9,850 nt of DNA from an uncultured Lewinella sp. (lineage in GTDB: Bacteria; Bacteroidota; Bacteroidia; Chitinophagales; Saprospiraceae), in assembly GCA_938021455.1 (NCBI GenBank), contig CALIGP010000302.1:1-9850 (forward strand), given 5' to 3'. Below the pieces are notes generated by a model. The model searched no databases. It was given only the letters and a program-made list of their open reading frames with translations, and was not told the origin of the DNA. Positions 5,432 through 9,850 of the stretch are shown one piece after another. The first letter of the stretch is position 1. Every line of letters begins with the position of its first letter. The position numbers were made by a program, and so were the translations under genes.

Positions 5432-7690
5432 TTAGTCACGACGCGGGCGATCCCGACGGTCACCCCGATCACGGCGTGGTCCCCGGTCCCCGCGGTCACG
5501 GCGTGGGCGATCCTTGGCGGCTTTGCGTTCCGCTTCGAGCTCTTCGTCAGTAGGGATGGTTCCATCAGCACGTGGCATGATGGCCTTGCGGCTGAGGCGG
5601 AGCTTACCAGTACGTTCGTCGATATCAACGATCTTAAAGGTAACCTCGTCTCCTTCGGAGAAAGCATCTTCAACGTTCTCAATCCGGCTGTGGCTCATTT
5701 CAGAGACGTGCAGCAGACCGTCTTTACCTCCTTCGAAGCCGACGAACACACCGTAAGGCATGATGGTCTTAACCGTTCCGGTGTAGACCCCCCCCACTTC
5801 AGGGGTGAAGGTGATCTTCTTAATGCGGGCAACCGCATCTTCGATGCTCGCCTTATCACTGGAAGCGATGGAGATGTGGCCCTTACCATCGATTTCGTCG
5901 ATGTTAATGTTCGTGCCCGTCATTTCCTGTAGCTCCTGAATGATCTTACCGCCAGGTCCGATAACCGCACCGATGTAAGACTTCTCGATGATCAGCTTAA
6001 CGATCCGTGGAGCGTGAGACTTGAGGTCATCAGCTGGCTCAGCGATAGACTTCGCCATTTCACCGAGGATATGGAGACGACCTTCGCGGGCCTGCTCCAG
6101 GGCTTGTTCGAGTTGCTCATAGGGTAGGCCATCAATCTTGATGTCCATCTGGCAAGCCGTGATACCTTCTTCCGTACCGGTCAGTTTGAAGTCCATGTCA
6201 CCAAGAGCATCCTCGTCACCAAGGATGTCGGAGAGAATGGCAATCTTGCCTCCTTCGGCCACCATACCCATTGCGATACCGGCTACGGCGCGCTTGAGTT
6301 TTACGCCACCGTCCATCAGGGCCATAGAACCGGCGCAAACCGTTGCCATGGAAGAGGAACCGTTAGACTCCATGATGTCGGAAACGATGCGGATCGTGTG
6401 GGTCATCTCGTCGGGTAACACCTGACGGATGGAACGGTGCGCGAGGTTGGCGTGACCTACTTCACGACGACCAGGACCACGCATTGGCTTCGTCTCACCT
6501 ACGGAGTAAGCGGGGAAGTTGTAGTGTAGGATGAAGTCGGCGTAGCTGTTTTCGTACGCAACATCTACCATCTGTTGGTCGGTCTTTGTACCGAGGGTAA
6601 GGCTAGTCAGGGCCTGCGTCTCTCCACGGTTGAAGATAGCTGAGCCGTGCGCACTTGGCAGGTAGTCGATCTCGGTCCAGATGTCACGCACCTGGTCGAA
6701 CTTACGGCCATCAAGGCGGATGCCTTCGTTCAACATCAGATCGCGGACGGTCTTCTTCTGAATCTTATCGAAAGCTGCGGAGAGGTCGGCTTTGTTTTCG
6801 GCCATCCACTCTTCCCCCTTAGCTTCGAGGGCTGCGGCTTTGTAGTTCGCTTTAATTTCCTTGTAGGCGGCTTTGCGCTGTGCCTTGTTGAGGGCGCTGC
6901 GCGTCATTTCCTCTACGGGCTCTTTGATCAGACCGGAAACGTACTCAATGATTTCTGCGGGTACTTCGTGGATGTCCACGTCGCGGGTGATGGCTTTGTC
7001 GCCTACCATTTCGCGCAGTTCCAGCTGGGCCTTACACTGTACCTTGATGGCTTCATGACCAGCTTTGAGGGCTTCGATGATGGCTTTTTCGTCCACCTCT
7101 TTGCCTTCTCCTTCTACCATCATGATGTTGTCCATATCGGCAGCAACGATGAGGTCCAGGTCAGCGTCCTTTAGGGCGGAGCGATCAGGATTGATGACGT
7201 ACTCTCCACCGATGCGTGCTACGCGACACTCCGAGATGGGGCCAGCGAAGGGAATGTTGGAGGTCATCAATGCAGCGGAGGCAGCAAGGCCAGCCAGCGC
7301 ATCGGGCATCACCTCGGGGTCGAGGGAGATGAGGTTAATGATTACCTGCGTATCGAACATGTAACCCTTATGGAAGAGCGGGCGGATGGCCCGGTCAACG
7401 ATACGGCTAATGAGGATTTCGTAGTCGTTCAGGCGCGTCTCCCTGCGGAAGAAGTTGCCAGGAATGCGGCCAGCGGCCGCGAACTTCTCCTGGTAATCCA
7501 CGCTGAGCGGGAAGAAGGACTGGCCTTCGCGAACGCTCGTTCCGGAAACAACGGAACAGAAAAGCATGGTCTTTCCACACTTAACAACGACAGAACCGTT
7601 AGCCTGGGTGGCTAACTTTCCGGTCTCGATGGTAACCTCGCGGCCGTTTGGCAGGGCGAAATTTACCGTCATTGGGGTCTTATTACCCAT
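5432..7690 (-). CDS. pnp: Polyribonucleotide nucleotidyltransferase (PNPase)
   Basis: The 752-residue product starts at ATG 7690 and ends at TAA 5432-5434. PNPase is a homotrimeric cytoplasmic 3'-5' exoribonuclease that phosphorolyses RNA to nucleoside diphosphates and is part of the mRNA decay machinery. The domain order is complete: first RNase PH domain (about 13-145), helical linker (about 240-320), catalytic second RNase PH core (about 325-540), KH domain (about 560-620) and S1 domain (about 632-703). The catalytic aspartates of E. coli PNPase (486 and 492) correspond to Asp492 and Asp498 in G-D-E-D-A-L-G-D-M-D-F-K. The KH loop is I-G-P-G-G-K near 577-582, and the S1 strand V-Y-T-G-T-V near 635-640. 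The tail (727-752) is almost only Arg, Asp, Gly and Pro. It ends in an intrinsic terminator. The rpsO gene that precedes pnp in many bacteria is absent; a 620-bp divergent gap and araC lie upstream instead. Confidence 0.98.
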   Translation of the reverse strand: MGNKTPMTVNFALPNGREVTIETGKLATQANGSVVVKCGKTMLFCSVVSGTSVREGQSFFPLSVDYQEKFAAAGRIPGNFFRRETRLNDYEILISRIVDRAIRPLFHKGYMFDTQVIINLISLDPEVMPDALAGLAASAALMTSNIPFAGPISECRVARIGGEYVINPDRSALKDADLDLIVAADMDNIMMVEGEGKEVDEKAIIEALKAGHEAIKVQCKAQLELREMVGDKAITRDVDIHEVPAEIIEYVSGLIKEPVEEMTRSALNKAQRKAAYKEIKANYKAAALEAKGEEWMAENKADLSAAFDKIQKKTVRDLMLNEGIRLDGRKFDQVRDIWTEIDYLPSAHGSAIFNRGETQALTSLTLGTKTDQQMVDVAYENSYADFILHYNFPAYSVGETKPMRGPGRREVGHANLAHRSIRQVLPDEMTHTIRIVSDIMESNGSSSMATVCAGSMALMDGGVKLKRAVAGIAMGMVAEGGKIAILSDILGDEDALGDMDFKLTGTEEGITACQMDIKIDGLPYEQLEQALEQAREGRLHILGEMAKSIAEPADDLKSHAPRIVKLIIEKSYIGAVIGPGGKIIQELQEMTGTNINIDEIDGKGHISIASSDKASIEDAVARIKKITFTPEVGGVYTGTVKTIMPYGVFVGFEGGKDGLLHVSEMSHSRIENVEDAFSEGDEVTFKIVDIDERTGKLRLSRKAIMPRADGTIPTDEELEAERKAAKDRPRRDRGDRGPRRDRGDRRDRPRRD

Positions 7691-7722
7691 GGTATATATA
7701 ATGACTTGGTTAGATATTAACG

Positions 7723-7740
7723 GTTATTTGAGGAAATAAC
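7723..7740. repeat. Small inverted repeat in the pnp leader
   Basis: GTTATTT (7723-7729) and AAATAAC (7734-7740) are exact reverse complements around GAGG. The hairpin would lie in the untranslated leader about 33 nt before the pnp ATG and is flanked by a direct repeat TAACGG (7718-7723 and 7737-7742). It is A/T-rich and weak. Confidence 0.4.
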
Positions 7741-7826
7741 GGAGCCAGAAAACCTCGCTCTTTAATTTCCCACATCGCACCCGCGTCCGCGCCCGGATCC
7801 GTCTTGAAAGTCATAGTCTTGACGGT

Positions 7827-7851
7827 CAAAAACACCCCGTGCACTGCGGGG
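7827..7851 (-). terminator. Possible terminator or attenuator hairpin upstream of pnp
   Basis: On the minus strand CCCCG pairs with CGGGG around seven bases, and the hairpin is followed by TGTTTTTG. It lies about 140 bp before the pnp start with no recognisable gene upstream of it on that strand. It would act on a long pnp leader or on an unseen transcript. The stem has only five strong pairs, so this is tentative. Confidence 0.3.
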
Positions 7852-7937
7852 CAGTACGGTACAAAACAGCCTTGAGGATGGGAGGGGAATGGCCGTAAAA
7901 CAGCCGATAGGAGGCACCGAAATGCCGTTTTCACTTC

Positions 7938-7967
7938 CCGCCGGTGGTCCGCTTTTAAGACCGGCGG
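7938..7967. repeat. GC-rich inverted repeat
   Basis: CCGCCGGT (7938-7945) and ACCGGCGG (7960-7967) are exact reverse complements separated by 14 bases. Neither side is followed by a T-run, so it is not an intrinsic terminator. It could be a protein-binding dyad or a structured leader element. Confidence 0.5.
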
Positions 7968-8041
7968 CTGCCGCACATTTGCTGGCAAATCTTTTGAGTC
8001 ATTTTGTATTACCGCGAAGATAGGCATTTTTCTTACATCTT

Positions 8042-8049
8042 TACTTTTG
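8042..8049 (+). promoter_or_regulatory. Candidate -7 promoter element upstream of araC
   Basis: TACTTTTG matches the Bacteroidota -7 consensus TAnnTTTG on the plus strand. The nearest upstream TTTG (8003-8006) is too far, at 35 bp, to be a normal -33 element. If used, it would give araC a leader of about 250 nt that includes the direct repeats. Confidence 0.3.
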
Positions 8050-8060
8050 GCTAGTGCAGT

Positions 8061-8120
8061 GTAACCATCAAGGTTCGAGAGATTTTTTGCGCAAAAAAAA
8101 TGTAGCCACTGTAACCATCA
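8061..8120. repeat. Direct repeat GTAACCATCA, two copies 50 bp apart
   Basis: GTAACCATCA occurs at 8061-8070 and 8111-8120; the match extends leftward to CAnTGTAACCATCA with one mismatch (14 bp). Spacing of 50 bp puts the two copies on nearly the same helix face. Direct-repeat half-sites are typical of AraC-family operators. Confidence 0.5.
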
Positions 8121-8303
8121 CACCGTAAAACCAGTCATTGAAGTACACCTCACTCAACAAAACATTAGAGATAGTCGCCCAGTGGTAAAAAGGTTGATAC
8201 CGAAACGGCTGGCTCAGTCACTTCAGATCAATACCGAAGCAACGAAGCGCAGCATCTACCACAATCTAAAAAACCACCTAAAGTAACCAAACCCACCGTA
8301 AAA
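8111..8303. repeat. Composite imperfect direct repeat ending 7 bp before araC
   Basis: GTAACCA followed 3 or 4 bases later by CACCGTAAAA is seen at 8111-8130 and again at 8283-8303. The two copies flank a 152-bp segment, and the second ends just before the araC ATG. They may be autoregulatory sites. Confidence 0.45.
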
Positions 8304-8310
8304 TCAAGAA

Positions 8311-9135
8311 ATGCAATCGCAGGTTCAACAAATAAAATCACCAAGACTAAAGCCTTTCGTACAGTACATTCTTTTCAACCAGCAGGACGAAAATGCCGTG
8401 CGGTCGGTTACGTCCTATCCAAACACAAACGTCTGTCTGGGAATTACGAAGGGCAGCCTAGCTGAAGAAAAGGACGGGGCTTTCGTCGGTCGGGAGGGTG
8501 CCGATGACGGTCTTTTTGCCTACACGACCGGCTTATACACGTCGCCCCACGAATTCCAGGCTGCGAGAAACTGGGACGAGATTTGCATAGATTTTCACCC
8601 TTGTGGCTACTATCATTTTTTCGACGTCCCGAGCCAACCAAAGATCATCACGGAAGGGTTTACCAACGATTTGTTCAACGCTGAAGATCAACGACGACTC
8701 CTGAATATTTTTGCGGAGAAAAGCATCCGACTCCGAGCCGCTGCCGTTGAGGAGATGCTACTCTCCAAACTCAAGTTATTTGAGAAGAGCGATTTACAGG
8801 AGGCGGTATCCTACATCCATGCGCGATCGGGAGCAGTTACCGTTAAGGAGCTGATTACCCGGACGAGATGCAGCGAACGCAAACTTTACCGGCTGTTTGA
8901 CGACTACTTCGGAACAACTCCGAAATGGTATATCCGAATATTTAAAATCCGAAAAGCACTTCAGTTGATGGCCTTCAACCCCGGCCTGTCGTTAACGTCT
9001 GTTGCCTATCAGGTGGGGTATGCCGATCAGAGCCACTTTATTCGGGAAGCTAAAATAATGTGTAATCTCTTGCCTAAAAACCTGAAAAGCAACCTTATCT
9101 CCATCGATAATGAAGTGATTGTGGGGCGTTCATGA
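8311..9135 (+). CDS. AraC-family transcriptional regulator
   Basis: The 274-residue product starts at the first in-frame ATG after a TAA at 8299-8301, and ends at TGA 9133-9135. Residues about 1-150 form an N-terminal sensing domain with the opening P-R-L-K-P-F-V-Q-Y-I and a segment I-C-I-D-F-H-P-C-G near 91-99, of the kind found in Bacteroidota AraC proteins with a DUF6597-like front domain. The C-terminal DNA-binding domain has two helix-turn-helix units: V-K-E-L-I-T-R-T-R-C-S-E-R-K-L-Y-R-L-F near 178-196 and L-T-S-V-A-Y-Q-V-G-Y-A-D-Q-S-H-F-I-R-E near 228-246. The second is the AraC hallmark. The usual 'F-K-R-x-x-G-x-T-P' following it is altered to A-K-I-M-C-N-L-L-P, a divergent end. It controls transcription in response to an unknown signal; candidate targets are its own promoter and the peptidase-like gene 64 bp downstream on the same strand. 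Confidence 0.93.
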   Translation: MQSQVQQIKSPRLKPFVQYILFNQQDENAVRSVTSYPNTNVCLGITKGSLAEEKDGAFVGREGADDGLFAYTTGLYTSPHEFQAARNWDEICIDFHPCGYYHFFDVPSQPKIITEGFTNDLFNAEDQRRLLNIFAEKSIRLRAAAVEEMLLSKLKLFEKSDLQEAVSYIHARSGAVTVKELITRTRCSERKLYRLFDDYFGTTPKWYIRIFKIRKALQLMAFNPGLSLTSVAYQVGYADQSHFIREAKIMCNLLPKNLKSNLISIDNEVIVGRS

Positions 9136-9176
9136 CTTTTGCAGGCTTTTTACAATTCCACCCTTACGTTGCTGTT

Positions 9177-9184
9177 TAGGTTTG
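9177..9184 (+). promoter_or_regulatory. Candidate -7 promoter element for the S41-like gene
   Basis: TAGGTTTG is an exact match to TAnnTTTG, ending 15 bp before the ATG at 9200. Transcription would start only about 10 nt before the start codon. No clear TTTG is at the -33 position. It suggests the gene can be transcribed separately from araC. Confidence 0.4.
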
Positions 9185-9199
9185 CCAAAAAACAACCCT

Positions 9200-9850
9200 A
9201 TGCGACAGCTTATTCTGTTCCTCATCCTGATCTCATCCCTTAGTTCCTTCGCCCAGGACTGTGACTGTACCTCCAACTTCGAATGGGCAAAAGAGACGTT
9301 CGAGAAAAACGACGCTGGCTATGCTTTTGTCCTCGAAAAAAAGGGGCGGCCGGCTTATGACCAGCACAACGCCACCTTTACGGAGAAGATCAGCAATATC
9401 ACCGGCTCCCCTGAATGTACTCAGGCGATTTACGAATGGCTCACTTTCTTCCGATCTGGCCACTTGAGTATCCGGAGCATCGCCCAAGGAAACAACGAAG
9501 GAGACGCCTCGGCGAGTGACGAACAGATCATCGACCAGTTTAAGGATTGGGAGAAAGTAGAAGTTGACGTTTCGGCCTACAAGAAGTACCTGGCGGCCAA
9601 AAAAGAACCTGATTTTGAAGGCGTCTGGCTTTCCGGAGCCTACGAAATTGGAATAAAAAAAGTTGGCGACGGCTACCTCGGCTTCATCATCAAGGCTGAT
9701 GGTGTATACTGGACGGAAAGCCAGATTAAACTTCGGATTAAGAATGACAACTCCGCAACCTATTACATGCAGGACCACTCCGGTAGGAACTTTACCGACG
9801 TTCACCTGCTTGGTGCTAATTACCTCAAAATGGGGTTCATTACCCTGGAA
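9200..9850 (+). CDS. Secreted protein resembling the N-terminal region of Bacteroidota S41-family peptidases, 3' partial
   Basis: The frame starts at ATG 9200 and runs open to the window end, giving 217 residues with no stop. The start is supported by a clear signal peptide: M-R-Q, a Leu/Ile-rich core, then S-S-F-A-Q at about residues 15-19 and a mature end D-C-D-C. The mature part begins F-E-W-A-K-E-T-F-E-K-N-D-A-G-Y and later has Y-E-W-L-T-F-F-R-S-G-H-L-S-I near residues 78-91. I associate this pattern with the N-terminal non-catalytic region of Bacteroidota S41 (C-terminal-processing type) serine peptidases, with a paired Cys in the mature N-terminus and another Cys near residue 73. The catalytic Ser/Lys region would lie beyond the right edge, so peptidase activity is not demonstrated. 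It would act in the periplasm or outside the cell. It follows araC on the same strand. Confidence 0.7.
   Translation, partial: MRQLILFLILISSLSSFAQDCDCTSNFEWAKETFEKNDAGYAFVLEKKGRPAYDQHNATFTEKISNITGSPECTQAIYEWLTFFRSGHLSIRSIAQGNNEGDASASDEQIIDQFKDWEKVEVDVSAYKKYLAAKKEPDFEGVWLSGAYEIGIKKVGDGYLGFIIKADGVYWTESQIKLRIKNDNSATYYMQDHSGRNFTDVHLLGANYLKMGFITLE

Larger units (their letters stand above)
7691..8310. other. Divergent intergenic region between pnp and araC
   Basis: No gene is supported in these 620 bp. The pnp-proximal part holds a small A/T hairpin (7723-7740), a terminator-like hairpin on the minus strand (7827-7851), a repeated AAAACAGCC (7863-7871, 7897-7905) and a GC-rich inverted repeat (7938-7967). 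The araC-proximal part holds a TAnnTTTG match (8042-8049) and several short direct repeats (8061-8303). It presumably carries the promoters of both genes; no complete -33/-7 pair was found for either. Confidence 0.7.

Noticed and set aside
5401..5440. Short repeats of GACT with 8-bp spacing and a small ACTAA/TTAGT dyad around the pnp stop codon
   Set aside because: Too short and imperfect to claim function; the strong terminator nearby explains the 3' end.
6647..7174. 175-codon open frame on the plus strand
   Set aside because: Antisense shadow of pnp; the pnp frame is fully explained by conserved domains.
7710..8027. 105-codon open frame on the minus strand upstream of pnp
   Set aside because: Product is rich in Pro, Cys and Arg with no recognisable pattern, and the frame runs through both hairpins of the intergenic region. 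A chance frame in GC-rich sequence is more likely.
8197..8248. Small repeats ATACCGAA (two copies) and CGAAGC (two copies)
   Set aside because: Eight and six bases only, expected often by chance; not clearly part of the GTAACCA repeat family.
9233..9805. 190-codon open frame on the minus strand
   Set aside because: Antisense to the S41-like gene, whose plus frame has a proper signal peptide and family pattern; the minus frame has none.

Overview
The window looks like a chromosomal segment of a Bacteroidota bacterium of moderate GC content, plausibly of the Saprospiria/Lewinella type; that last step is inference from general protein style. The evidence is of three kinds. Starts lack Shine-Dalgarno sequences, and three intergenic sites match the Bacteroidota -7 promoter element TAnnTTTG. 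The secreted proteins have signal peptides ending in AQ. The protein set (COG4299-like membrane acyltransferase, secreted hydrolase with TPR tail, AraC regulator next to an S41-like peptidase) is typical of that phylum. No rRNA, tRNA, CRISPR array, insertion sequence or phage gene was seen.

Layout: (1) 2-982 (+) is the 3' part of a multi-pass membrane protein of the heparan-alpha-glucosaminide N-acetyltransferase-like family, open at the left edge. (2) 986-1315 (-) is a small predicted membrane protein of unknown function, convergent with it. (3) 1422-2969 (+) is a secreted alpha/beta hydrolase with a C-terminal TPR-like region. (4) 2970-3977 (-) is a zinc-independent MDR oxidoreductase of the CurA / prostaglandin-reductase type. 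(5) 4027-5253 (-) is an XRE helix-turn-helix domain fused to a class II Fic domain (AMP transferase). (6) 5432-7690 (-) is polynucleotide phosphorylase, ending in a strong intrinsic terminator. (7) 7691-8310 is a 620-bp divergent intergenic region with hairpins and repeats. (8) 8311-9135 (+) is an AraC-family regulator. (9) 9200-9850 (+) is the 5' part of a secreted protein resembling the N-terminal region of Bacteroidota S41 peptidases, cut by the right edge.

How they may work together: pnp, fic and the oxidoreductase gene run in the same direction, but the pnp terminator separates pnp from fic. Between that terminator and fic lies a perfect 11-bp inverted repeat with a consensus -7 element across its centre. 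This suggests the XRE domain of the Fic protein represses its own promoter. The oxidoreductase gene follows fic by 49 bp with no visible promoter or terminator between, so it may be co-transcribed. On the other side, imperfect repeats upstream of araC are candidate binding sites for its product. The most distinctive local system is this single-gene, apparently self-regulated XRE-Fic module: activity restrained in cis by the inhibitory motif and, by inference, expression restrained by the HTH. The rest is ordinary housekeeping and accessory content.
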